Positions 39,260-46,851 of a stretch of DNA of 51,760 nucleotides are shown one piece after another. The stretch is taken from positions 1 to 51,760 of IMG/VR virus record IMGVR_UViG_3300030102_003387; one strand, given 5' to 3'. Both the position numbers and the translations under genes were made by a program. The first letter of the stretch is position 1; every line of letters starts with the position of its first letter. The notes beneath the pieces were generated by a model, which had not been told where the DNA came from, ran no database searches, and saw only the letters and a program-made list of their open reading frames with translations. This stretch comes from a virus.

Positions 39260-39610
39260 TTGATTAAATTAAAAAAAATATTAAACGAATCTGCTTGGAA
39301 CAGAAAATTTGGAGAACCACTTCCAACCTTATCAAGTGTTATGGAAAAACACGATAATTGTGATTGTGGAGGATCTTGTTGTGGCGTAAAAGAAAGTGTT
39401 GAAGATAAAAATAGAGCAAAGAAAAAATTACAATCTCTAATGAAACACGAGGGTGGGTTCAGAGATAAAATGTTTAAGTTAGAACAGGCTTTTTTAGCAG
39501 ATGCAAGACCAGAAAATCGTGAGATTGCAAAACAACTTAAAAAATCTTATAAAGATAATGTGACTAACTTTATGAGAGAAGCTGCTAAGTTAACGAAAAA
39601 ATTAAAATAA
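39260..39610 (+). CDS. Leader-tagged putative internal head protein with Cys cluster, 116 aa
   Basis: It begins MIKLKKILNE, the same ten-residue leader as the cassette at 1890-8348, but about 31 kb away and directly after gp21. The start is TTG 39260, supported by GAGGGGAAG upstream. After the leader, WNRKFGEPLPTL matches the segment after the leader of the gene at 4431. Cysteines 34, 36, 40 and 41 (NCDCGGSCCG) may bind a metal. The C-terminal half is helical and charged. Internal-head location is inferred. Confidence 0.65.
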   Translation: MIKLKKILNESAWNRKFGEPLPTLSSVMEKHDNCDCGGSCCGVKESVEDKNRAKKKLQSLMKHEGGFRDKMFKLEQAFLADARPENREIAKQLKKSYKDNVTNFMREAAKLTKKLK

Positions 39611-40494
39611 TGCCATCAGTATCTAAAAAACAACAAAAGTTTATGGGTATTGTTAGAGCTATACAAAAAGGTGATGCTCCAGCATCTAAGTTTTCTAAGA
39701 AAGCTAGAGATGCTGCAAAAAGTATGAAAGGAAAAGATGTGAAGAAATATGCTTCTACTAAACATAAGGGTTTACCTACTAAAGTAAAAAGTGAAAATAA
39801 ACTTTTTGAAAATCCAGCTGCTATTGCTACTGCTGCTCGTATGGCTATACAAAGAGCAAAAGATAAAGAGATATCTTCTGGTGGAAAAAAAGTAAAAGTT
39901 TCTACAGCTTTATCTAATAAGAGTCATCCTCAACATAAACGAGCAAAAGGTATTATCAGTAGAATAAAAGATAAAGCAAAGTCTATGTTGTCTAAAACAA
40001 AAAAGAAAAAGACAGAACCAAAGAAACAATCCAAGTCTGATGCAAACTTTTATGCTAGACAATTTGGTGGTAAAGTTGAAGGTTTTGGTGGAGAACTTAA
40101 AGGTAAAAAAAAAGTTCAATTTGAAAAGGCTAGAAAACAAAACGGAGAACAGTTAGGATATAAACTCACTGGTAAAAGTGATGTTAATGAAGCCATGAAC
40201 AAACAACAAGCTGGTGAGATGTTAAAACAGTTGGGTGGTAGAAGGTTTATTGCTATGACAGGTGCTAAAAACTTTGCTGTAGGACCAAAGGGAGCTGGAT
40301 TTAAAATTGGTAGAAATGCTAAAAACGTAAATTATGTAAGAATAGATTTGGACAAGGGTAAAGACTTATATGATATGTATTTTAATTTTGTATCTGTAAG
40401 AGGAGTTAAATTGAAATCAAAAGCAAAAGGTGTTTACGCTGACCAATTACAAAAGATGTTTACTAAACATACTGGTATGTACACTAGTTTGTAA
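39610..40494 (+). CDS. Basic two-domain protein, putative internal head protein, 294 aa
   Basis: The N-terminus (MPSVSKKQQKFMGIVRAIQK) is typical of a small widespread phage and bacterial domain (DUF3008-like) that continues to about residue 60 (KHKGLPTKV). A Lys-rich linker (KAKSMLSKTKKKKTEPKK) leads to a C-terminal domain (about 200-294: GRRFIAMTGAKNFAVGPKG, NYVRIDLDKGKDLYDMYFNF) I recall from other phage hypothetical proteins. A gp21-type site, L-F-E at 65-67, lies just after the first domain. The strong positive charge fits DNA binding inside the head. Start ATG 39610 overlaps the previous stop by one base. Confidence 0.6.
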   Translation: MPSVSKKQQKFMGIVRAIQKGDAPASKFSKKARDAAKSMKGKDVKKYASTKHKGLPTKVKSENKLFENPAAIATAARMAIQRAKDKEISSGGKKVKVSTALSNKSHPQHKRAKGIISRIKDKAKSMLSKTKKKKTEPKKQSKSDANFYARQFGGKVEGFGGELKGKKKVQFEKARKQNGEQLGYKLTGKSDVNEAMNKQQAGEMLKQLGGRRFIAMTGAKNFAVGPKGAGFKIGRNAKNVNYVRIDLDKGKDLYDMYFNFVSVRGVKLKSKAKGVYADQLQKMFTKHTGMYTSL

Positions 40495-40510
40495 AAAATT
40501 TAATAAGTAT

Positions 40511-40518
40511 ATATTTAT
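40511..40518 (+). promoter_or_regulatory. Candidate late-promoter element ATATTTAT
   Basis: ATATTTAT lies 20 bases before ATG 40539, in a 44-base gap. An AGAGGA ribosome site follows. The spacing is the shortest of the convincing cases. Confidence 0.4.
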
Positions 40519-40538
40519 ATTAAAACAGAGGATTAGAT

Positions 40539-41189
40539 ATGTCTAAAAAAATTAAGTTAAAAAATTTATTAGAAGAAAACTTTAGTGGTGTAGTAGGTGG
40601 AATAGTCTCACAACCTGCGTTTAGTGATACCATGAGCTTGTCTAAAATGGTAAAAGAAAAGTATGGTGATATCGGTGAAGATAAAATAGATGTAAAAGGT
40701 CTAACTACTGAACTATCACAATACAATGACATAGGTGAAGCTATATTTGGTAAATCAAATATATCTAAAATCTCTGAAAAATTAAGTTGGATTGCTTCTC
40801 AAGCTAAATCTCACACTCTAAGTGAAACAGAAGATTGGTTTGATAAGATTACAGTCAATCGTAATATGAAAGAACTTACTGGTCTATCTAAACAATTTGG
40901 TAAGATTGCTCAAGAGTCTAAATCTTTACAACAAAGACTTGGAGCTCTATATGAAGATATGGGTAATATACTTGGTAGATATTATGAGATTGGTGAGAAA
41001 CACATACCAGGTCACGATTCAGATGATATTGAAACTGTAGATATAGAAGAGAACGCATATCAAAAGTTTTTTCAAGCAGCTATGAAAAAATTTGGTATTA
41101 GTTCACCAGATGAATTAGATGATGATAAGAAAAAGAAATTTTTTAATTATGTAGATAAAAACTATCAGGCTAAGAAAGAAACAGATTAG
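40539..41189 (+). CDS. Leader-like head-cluster protein, 216 aa
   Basis: The N-terminus SKKIKLKNLLEE contains the IKLKNLLE core of the leaders, with L-L-E at residues 10-12. The middle is helical (SKQFGKIAQESKSLQQRLGALYEDMGN split by a turn). The C-terminal 45 residues (NAYQKFFQAAMKKFGISSPD, then DKKKKFFNYVDKNY) form a small helical domain that I associate with several phage structural proteins. It may be a head-internal or core protein. It precedes bS21 by 8 bases, so the two are likely translated from one message. Confidence 0.6.
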   Translation: MSKKIKLKNLLEENFSGVVGGIVSQPAFSDTMSLSKMVKEKYGDIGEDKIDVKGLTTELSQYNDIGEAIFGKSNISKISEKLSWIASQAKSHTLSETEDWFDKITVNRNMKELTGLSKQFGKIAQESKSLQQRLGALYEDMGNILGRYYEIGEKHIPGHDSDDIETVDIEENAYQKFFQAAMKKFGISSPDELDDDKKKKFFNYVDKNYQAKKETD

Positions 41190-41197
41190 GGGGATAC

Positions 41198-41383
41198 GTG
41201 ATATACGTAAAAGTTTATAATAACAATATCGAAAAAGCATTAAGTAAATTTAAGAAAAAAGTTAAAGAATCAAAGTTATTGGTTGAGTTGAGAGAAAGAG
41301 AATTTTATACAAAGAAATCTCTCAAAAGAAAAGAAAAGATAGCTAAGGCTAAACTAAGAAGAAAAAATCGTATCGAAAATTAA
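41198..41383 (+). CDS. rpsU: Ribosomal protein bS21 homologue
   Basis: 61 residues that match bS21 over the full length: a short strand (IYVKVYNN), the first helix (NIEKALSKFKKKVKESKLL), the hinge motif ELREREFYTKKSLKRK, and a Lys/Arg tail (KAKLRRKNR). bS21 sits on the 30S subunit near the mRNA exit and anti-Shine-Dalgarno region and aids initiation. The GTG start has AGGGGG five bases upstream. Phage-encoded bS21 is known from metagenomic and some marine phages. Placed between head genes and the scaffold-capsid operon, it would be made late and could bias host ribosomes toward phage mRNA; the latter is inference. Confidence 0.85.
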   Translation: MIYVKVYNNNIEKALSKFKKKVKESKLLVELREREFYTKKSLKRKEKIAKAKLRRKNRIEN

Positions 41384-41391
41384 TCTTCTAT

Positions 41392-41399
41392 ATATTTAT
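41392..41399 (+). promoter_or_regulatory. Candidate late-promoter element ATATTTAT
   Basis: ATATTTAT, embedded in alternating TATA, starts 9 bases after the bS21 stop. The scaffold gene begins 107 bases later, so transcripts would have a long leader that contains the hairpin at 41417-41441. Confidence 0.4.
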
Positions 41400-41416
41400 A
41401 TATATCAAAACTAAAA

Positions 41417-41441
41417 ACACCGTTCCTATCGCATACGGTGT
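41417..41441 (+). other. Hairpin in the leader of the scaffold-capsid operon
   Basis: ACACCG (41417-41422) pairs perfectly with CGGTGT (41436-41441) around a 13-base loop. No U-run follows, so it is not a typical terminator. It could stabilise the mRNA or serve as a binding site. The 122-base gap around it holds no gene. Confidence 0.4.
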
Positions 41442-41505
41442 AACCGAAATATAATAATTCTATTATAGTTCCAAATAACTATATTAATTCCAAACGGAGA
41501 ATAAA

Positions 41506-42678
41506 ATGGATGATCTTTTAAAAGATGCCATTGCTGATGCTAAAGCTGTTCGTGAAACTGCTTTAGAAAATGCTAAAATCGCTCTAGAAGAAGCTTTTAC
41601 TCCTAGACTACAATCTATGCTTTCTAAGAAGATTCAATCTGAAATCGAAGTTGACGAAGGTGAACACGAAGATGATGAAGATGTTGAAGAAAGAATGCAT
41701 AACGATGATGACGAAGTTGAAGAACGTGGTGAGATGCGTCGTGACGGCGATGAGATTGAAGACGAAGGTGAGATGCGTCGTGACGGTGATGAGATTGAAG
41801 ACGAAGGTGAAGAACGTGGTGAAGATGAAAAAGATGAAGGAATCATTGAAATCGATGGTGTAAAGTATGCTCCTGTAGTTTCTGAAAAAGAAGACGAAGA
41901 TGAGATGGAAGAAGGAGAAGAAAGAGGCAAAGATGACGATGTGGATGAAGACCTAGACCTTGACGAAATTCTTAGAGAATTAGACGAAGAGGAAGTCAAT
42001 GAAGAAGATGAAATAGAAGAAGGTGCTCATGAAGATGACGAAGATGAAAAGAATGAAGACCTTGATGAAAATGATGTATCTTCTGGTATTGGTAAAGGTG
42101 ATAATGCACATGACAAGAAATCTGGTGATTCTACTGATATAGGTAAAGCTGGTAAAGCTAAACATGAGTCAGTTGAGATATCTGAAGGCGAACATGAAGA
42201 CGATGAAGATAAGAAAGACGAGTCTGTCGAAGAAGATATTGACCTAGAAGAGATTGTTAAAGCACTTTCTGAAGAAGAAGACGAGGAAGAGAAAAAGGAT
42301 GAAAATTCTAAACTCCAATCAGAACTTGAAGAGCATCGCAATGTCGTAAAATACTTACGTTCCAAATTAAACGAAGTTAACCTGCTTAACGCAAAACTAC
42401 TTTTCACAAATAAACTATTTCGTTCTTATGGTCTAAATAATGACCAGAAGATGAAAGTTGTGGAAACTTTTGATAGAGCACATAACTTACGTGAAGTTAA
42501 ATTAGTTTACTCTACTTTAGCTGAATCATTTGGTTCGAAACAAACTAAAACTGAAATTAAAGAATCTAAAGGTTCGGCTTCTAAGCCTGTAGCCTCTACT
42601 AAGTCTGAAAAACAGGAAGTAATTTCTGAAGGACATGAGTTGAGAGACAGATTTAAGAAGTTGGCTGGTATTCTTTAA
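41506..42678 (+). CDS. 22: Prohead core scaffold protein, gp22
   Basis: 390 residues. The N-terminus (DDLLKDAIADAKAVRETALENAK, read in two parts, then ALEEAFTPRLQSML) and the C-terminus (HELRDRFKKLAGIL) are typical of gp22 in marine T4-like phages. Between them is a very acidic stretch (about 45-265) full of Asp, Glu and short repeats, longer than in T4 gp22 (269 aa). A coiled coil (NSKLQSELEEHRNVVKYLRSK, about 270-295) precedes the conserved end. It forms the core around which gp23 assembles and is then degraded by gp21. It stands directly before gp23, as in T4. Confidence 0.9.
   Translation: MDDLLKDAIADAKAVRETALENAKIALEEAFTPRLQSMLSKKIQSEIEVDEGEHEDDEDVEERMHNDDDEVEERGEMRRDGDEIEDEGEMRRDGDEIEDEGEERGEDEKDEGIIEIDGVKYAPVVSEKEDEDEMEEGEERGKDDDVDEDLDLDEILRELDEEEVNEEDEIEEGAHEDDEDEKNEDLDENDVSSGIGKGDNAHDKKSGDSTDIGKAGKAKHESVEISEGEHEDDEDKKDESVEEDIDLEEIVKALSEEEDEEEKKDENSKLQSELEEHRNVVKYLRSKLNEVNLLNAKLLFTNKLFRSYGLNNDQKMKVVETFDRAHNLREVKLVYSTLAESFGSKQTKTEIKESKGSASKPVASTKSEKQEVISEGHELRDRFKKLAGIL
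41731..41808 (+). repeat. 39-bp tandem repeat inside gp22
   Basis: Two adjacent 39-base units encode EMRRDGDEIEDEG twice; they differ at only one visible base (GGC versus GGT). This is a recent expansion of the acidic scaffold region. Confidence 0.85.
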
Positions 42679-42702
42679 GACCTCGGTGCAGTCGAGAAAT
42701 TG

Positions 42703-44313
42703 ATGGATGGATATAATCCTTACCGTCAAAGACAAGAGGAAACTCGCGGCTTGATAAGCAAGTGGGAACCAACAGGTTTATTGGAAGGTTTGGACTCCGA
42801 ACAAAAAACAAGCGGAATGGCAGTTCTTCTTGAAAACCAGGCTCGTCAGTTAATTGACGAATCTAGTCATACAGGTACTTCTGCTAATTCTGAAGAGTGG
42901 AGCGGTGTTGCTTTACCATTGGTTAGAAAAATCTTTGGTGAGTTAGCTGCTCAAGAGTTCGTAAGTGTTCAACCTATGAATCTACCTAGTGGACTAATTT
43001 TCTATCTTGATTTCAAGTATGGTTCAGGACAACCTGGATTTAGTAAAGGTGACCAAGTATTTGGTGTCACCTCAGGATCTGGAGATCCAAGTCAAGGTCT
43101 TTATGGAGCTGGTAGGTCAGGATATACTATCAATGACCATATCGGTTCATCAATAATGACCTCTGATATATCAGGTTCAGTAACTTGGGATGATGTAGAC
43201 TATGAACCAGATTTATCTGCTTCAGTATCTGCTGGTAATCTTAAGACTATTGATATACCAATCAGTACTTTATCTAATCCTGATTTAGAAGGTGTAAAAT
43301 CTTTTGTAATTACTGGTTCAACAGCTTTTACTGCTGTCTATCCAGCTTACACAAAAGTATTAGACGGTGACGATGGTAATGTCGTTAACCCATCTGATGG
43401 TAGTGCGTCTCATATACGTTTTATCGTAGATGAAGCTGCCCTTACACCAAGTGCTTCTGTACAATATCACAAGCAGCCTACAGACACCACTCGTGGTGAT
43501 TTTGAGGCTTCAAGTGCAGGAACAGCACTTAATCCTGAAACAGATATTGAGATTCCAGAGATTGATATATCTATGCGTTCAATCCCAATCGTTGCTAAGA
43601 CACGTAAGTTAAAAGCAGTATGGACTCCTGAGCTTGCTCAAGACCTTAATGCTTATCATAGTGTTGATGCTGAAGCTGAACTTACTTCACTATTAAGTGA
43701 GTACGTTTCTATGGAAATCGATTTAGAAATCCTAGACATGCTTCATCTAAATGCTAACGCTAAGACTGAACGTTGGTCAGCTAGAGTTGGATATGAGTAC
43801 AACGCTTCTACTAAGTTGTTTGAAGAATCTTCTGCAAATGCATCTGCATATGTAAAAGGTACTTGGTTCCAAACACTTGGTAACAAGATACAGTCTGTAT
43901 CTAACGCAATACATCAGAAGACTTTAAGAGGTGGAGCTAACTTCATCGTTGTAAGTCCTGAGATTGCTACTATCCTAGAATCTATTCCTGGATACGCTAC
44001 AGATAGTAATGGTGACTCTAACAACAAACAATACGCAATGGGTGTTCAAAAAGCAGGTCTGTTGAACAACAGATTTACTGTATATAAGAACCCATATCAG
44101 TTCGAGAATGTAATTCTATGTGGTTTCAGAGGAAGTAACTTCCTAGAAACTGGAGCTGTATATGCACCTTATGTACCATTGATCATGACACCTCTCGTGT
44201 ACGATCCTAAGAACTTTACTCCACGTAAAGGTGTAATGACACGTTACGCTAAAGAAGTGGTCAGACCAGAGTTCTTTGGTAAAGTTGTCGTTGCTGACGT
44301 TAACTTTGTTTAA
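42703..44313 (+). CDS. 23: Major capsid protein, gp23
   Basis: 536 residues from ATG 42703 (a TTG at 42700 is also in frame). The N-terminal region (KWEPTGLLEGLD, VLLENQARQLIDE) is the propeptide; a gp21 site I-D-E at about 51-53 is the likely maturation cut, with L-L-E at 26-28 and 42-44 as alternatives. Then come FVSVQPMNLPSGLIFYLDFKYG, the conserved core (RKLKAVWTPELAQDLNAYHS, AEAELTSLLSEYVSMEIDLE) and the C-terminal FTPRKGVMTRYAKEVVRPEFFG, all gp23 hallmarks. About 25 bases separate it from gp22. A strong terminator follows. Confidence 0.95.
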   Translation: MDGYNPYRQRQEETRGLISKWEPTGLLEGLDSEQKTSGMAVLLENQARQLIDESSHTGTSANSEEWSGVALPLVRKIFGELAAQEFVSVQPMNLPSGLIFYLDFKYGSGQPGFSKGDQVFGVTSGSGDPSQGLYGAGRSGYTINDHIGSSIMTSDISGSVTWDDVDYEPDLSASVSAGNLKTIDIPISTLSNPDLEGVKSFVITGSTAFTAVYPAYTKVLDGDDGNVVNPSDGSASHIRFIVDEAALTPSASVQYHKQPTDTTRGDFEASSAGTALNPETDIEIPEIDISMRSIPIVAKTRKLKAVWTPELAQDLNAYHSVDAEAELTSLLSEYVSMEIDLEILDMLHLNANAKTERWSARVGYEYNASTKLFEESSANASAYVKGTWFQTLGNKIQSVSNAIHQKTLRGGANFIVVSPEIATILESIPGYATDSNGDSNNKQYAMGVQKAGLLNNRFTVYKNPYQFENVILCGFRGSNFLETGAVYAPYVPLIMTPLVYDPKNFTPRKGVMTRYAKEVVRPEFFGKVVVADVNFV

Positions 44314-44345
44314 TGTCTGTTAGGACTGTACTTTAGGTACGATCT

Positions 44346-44377
44346 AAAAAAGGGGAAGTCTAACTTCCCCTTTTTTT
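44346..44377 (+). terminator. Rho-independent terminator after the capsid gene
   Basis: GGGGAAGT (44352-44359), loop CTA, ACTTCCCC (44363-44370), then seven T; the preceding A-run extends the stem. It lies 33 bases after the gp23 stop and is the only strong terminator seen in the window. Confidence 0.92.
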
Positions 44378-44386
44378 ATGCTCTTA

Positions 44387-44394
44387 ATATTTAT
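44387..44394 (+). promoter_or_regulatory. Candidate late-promoter element ATATTTAT
   Basis: ATATTTAT starts 9 bases beyond the terminator T-run and 35 bases before the next start spacing ends at ATG 44430. Because the terminator closes the capsid unit, a new promoter is needed here, making this the best-supported copy. Confidence 0.5.
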
Positions 44395-44429
44395 TATTGA
44401 ATAAATGTATTTAAATTAGGAGATTTAGT

Positions 44430-45584
44430 ATGGCACAAGAACCTATTTGGCCAGGTAGTGGTTCAGCAGCTAGTGGTTCTACACCTTTTGGGTTGTATGA
44501 TGATGACTCAGATTTTCAAAACGATGCACCAAAGTTTGCAACTTGGTGTGCTCGTAGGTTGGGATATCCAATCATGTCTGTTGAATTACAAGATATACAG
44601 TTTTACGCTTGTCTTGAAGAATCAATAACAGAATATTCCGCTCAAATAAATCAGTTTAATATAAAAGATAATCTATTGTCTTTACAAGGACAACCAACAG
44701 GTTCTAATTTCACACATAAAAGAATAGCAAAAACAATGGGTGAAACTATAAAATTATCCAAACAATATGGAACTGAAGCTATGGTCGGTGGTGATATTGA
44801 TATAAAGAAAGGTTCTATACAAGTGACTAGTGGAAGTCAAGAGTATGATTTAAATGCACTTTTTTCTGAAGTTTCTGAAAGTGGTAAAGCTATTGAGATA
44901 AAGAGGGTTTACTATGAAGGAACTCCAGCGATGCAAAGATTTTTCGATCCTTATGCAACAACAGGATATGGTACTATAAACATGGTAGAGGGTTTTGGAT
45001 TTGGTAACTATTCTCCTGCTGTGTCGTTTACTTTGATGCCATTATATGAAGATTTATTAAGGGTTCAAGCTATAGAATTGAATGACTCTATACGAAAGTC
45101 TTCTTATTCTTTTACTTTAACAAATAACAAGTTAAGAGTATTTCCAGATCCAGAAGAAAGTAGTACAATGTACTTTGATTATGTTGTTACTAGTGATAGG
45201 GACAATCCATTACAAACAGAGTATAGTGGTTCTGCAGACGTTGTTTCTGATTTTTCTAATGCACAATATGATAATATGCCATATAGATTTATTAATGATG
45301 TGGGTAAACAATGGATTAGAAAATATGGATTAGCTTTATCAAAAGAGCTCTTAGGTATAATTAGAAGTAAGTACGGTGCAATACCGATACCTAACGCTGA
45401 AACAAGTTTAGACGGAGATACTTTAAGGTCAGAAGCTTCTGCAGAAAAAGAAACTCTTATCACACAACTTAGGGAAATGTTAGAACAGACAAGTAGAAAA
45501 GCTTTGTTAGAAGCAGATAAAGATGAAGCAGAGTTTTTACAAGAAAAACTACAAAAAGTCCCATATCCAATTTACATAGGATAA
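44430..45584 (+). CDS. Neck/head-completion structural protein (gp13-like candidate), 384 aa
   Basis: The N-terminus is low complexity (SGSAASGSTPFG), then FATWCARRLGYPIMSVELQD and FYACLEESITEYSAQINQFN. The pattern of a helix, the motif LGYP-x5-EL-D and a helix is seen in neck and head-completion proteins of T4-like phages. The rest is mixed beta (ITSGSQEYDLNALF-type strands), and the C-terminus is a long charged helix (LREMLEQTSRKALLEADKDE). It is probably part of the connector between portal and tail. T4 gp13 has 309 residues. The call is by pattern and position before gp14-like and gp15-like genes. AGGAG precedes the ATG. Confidence 0.6.
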   Translation: MAQEPIWPGSGSAASGSTPFGLYDDDSDFQNDAPKFATWCARRLGYPIMSVELQDIQFYACLEESITEYSAQINQFNIKDNLLSLQGQPTGSNFTHKRIAKTMGETIKLSKQYGTEAMVGGDIDIKKGSIQVTSGSQEYDLNALFSEVSESGKAIEIKRVYYEGTPAMQRFFDPYATTGYGTINMVEGFGFGNYSPAVSFTLMPLYEDLLRVQAIELNDSIRKSSYSFTLTNNKLRVFPDPEESSTMYFDYVVTSDRDNPLQTEYSGSADVVSDFSNAQYDNMPYRFINDVGKQWIRKYGLALSKELLGIIRSKYGAIPIPNAETSLDGDTLRSEASAEKETLITQLREMLEQTSRKALLEADKDEAEFLQEKLQKVPYPIYIG

Positions 45585-45588
45585 AATA

Positions 45589-46074
45589 ATGCCAAGTCGT
45601 TTTTATTCACAAAAAGATATTGATACCTTTGATAAATTTAACAAAGAACTTGTGGGTGATTTGTATTCAGGTAAGGATGGTGTAATATATCAACCAGTAG
45701 TCGTATATAAGGTATCAGTATATGATACCGAAGTAAATATGTACGGTGAGACTTCTAGTGGTAAGGTATACAAGCCAGGTGTTGAGGTTAGTGCTGTTGT
45801 GGACGCTGAAGACCAAACAACCACAACAGATGAGTTTGGTCCTGACTTACAACAGAATGCATTATTCTCTTTTGTAAGACAGTCACTTGTTGATATTAAT
45901 TATGTGATAGAGATTGGTGATGTTGTTAATTGGAACAATGGATATTGGGAAATATCTTCAATAAATGAAAATCAGTTAGTAGGTGGACAAACGGATTATA
46001 ATCATTCGGTTGTATGTAACTCATTCTTAGTAAGGATATCAAATTTAAATATTGAACGAGTTAGGAGTATTTAA
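45589..46074 (+). CDS. Neck protein (gp14-like candidate), 161 aa
   Basis: The N-terminus SRFYSQKDIDTFDKFNKEL leads into a beta-rich protein: VNMYGETSSGKVYKPGVEV, then DEFGPDLQQNALFSFVRQSL and IEIGDVVNWNNGYWEISS. The series NMYGE, a gap, DEFG, and GD-x3-WN-x2-YWEI is typical of head-closure or neck proteins that attach between head and tail. It is shorter than T4 gp14 (256 aa). It starts 4 bases after the previous stop and overlaps the gp15-like gene by one base. Assignment rests on this pattern and gene order. Confidence 0.55.
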   Translation: MPSRFYSQKDIDTFDKFNKELVGDLYSGKDGVIYQPVVVYKVSVYDTEVNMYGETSSGKVYKPGVEVSAVVDAEDQTTTTDEFGPDLQQNALFSFVRQSLVDINYVIEIGDVVNWNNGYWEISSINENQLVGGQTDYNHSVVCNSFLVRISNLNIERVRSI

Positions 46075-46850
46075 TGTCTAAAAAACCATTACCACGAAAA
46101 ACGAGAGTTGTAAATCGTGGATATCAATACTCTAGAAAAAAAGAAGACAGAGTAAAGAATATATCGGTGACCTTAAAGGACATTGACTCTGCAGTTATTT
46201 ATTATGTTGAAAACATAATACAGCCATCGGTGGAAGAAAACGGAGAGAATATAAAAGTTCCAATTATGTATAGTTCTTTAGAACGGTGGAAATCAATAAA
46301 ACGTGATGGTTTTTTAAGGGATAAGAAAAGACAAGTTATAACACCATTAATAGTTTTTAAAAGAAATACTATTGATGTAAATAAAAATATGCCGATAGAT
46401 AAGTTAGATGCTAATAATCCACATATGTTCTACACCTTTCAAAAAAAATACTCTAAACAAAACATTTATGATAGACTTGATGCTCAAATAGGAGTTATAT
46501 CACAGAGGGAATATTATAATGTTTCTGTTCCAGATTATGTTACGTTAAATTATACATTTACAATGTGGACATCTTACATTAAACAGATGAATGGTTTGAT
46601 TGAAAAATTTACATATTCTGATGGAGCTTATTGGGGAGATCCTGAGAAGATGAGGTTTAGGAGTATAATAGATAGTTTTGATGATACAACCGAAATAGGA
46701 GATACGGAAAGGTTGGTTCGTAGTACATTCAATCTTACAATGATGGGTTACTTACTATCTGAGGAAGGTAACGATAAAAAACCTACAACTAATAAATTCA
46801 TAACACCACAACGAGTTGAGTTTCGTGAAGAGATAGTAGAAGAGATATAA
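46074..46850 (+). CDS. 15: Tail-completion protein, gp15-like, copy 1
   Basis: 258 residues, near T4 gp15 (272 aa). The recognisable part is PDYVTLNYTFTMWTSYIKQM (about 155-175) followed by YSDGAYWGDPEKMRFRS and DTERLVRSTFNLTMMGYLL, the pattern of the sheath-terminator/tail-completion family. Gp15 caps the contracted-tail tube and sheath and joins the tail to the neck. The next gene is a paralogue: both share RDKKRQ(V/I)ITP, LDANNPHMFYTF and the YSDGAYWGDPEKM block. Two copies could form a mixed ring or take different roles. Confidence 0.7.
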   Translation: MSKKPLPRKTRVVNRGYQYSRKKEDRVKNISVTLKDIDSAVIYYVENIIQPSVEENGENIKVPIMYSSLERWKSIKRDGFLRDKKRQVITPLIVFKRNTIDVNKNMPIDKLDANNPHMFYTFQKKYSKQNIYDRLDAQIGVISQREYYNVSVPDYVTLNYTFTMWTSYIKQMNGLIEKFTYSDGAYWGDPEKMRFRSIIDSFDDTTEIGDTERLVRSTFNLTMMGYLLSEEGNDKKPTTNKFITPQRVEFREEIVEEI

Positions 46851-46851
46851 C

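Noticed and set aside
41634-42407. Long Ser-rich frames on the minus strand and a Lys/Met-rich + frame across gp22
   Set aside because: They are mirror images of the Asp/Glu-rich codons of gp22 (GAT/GAA repeats) and have no ribosome site or protein-like features.
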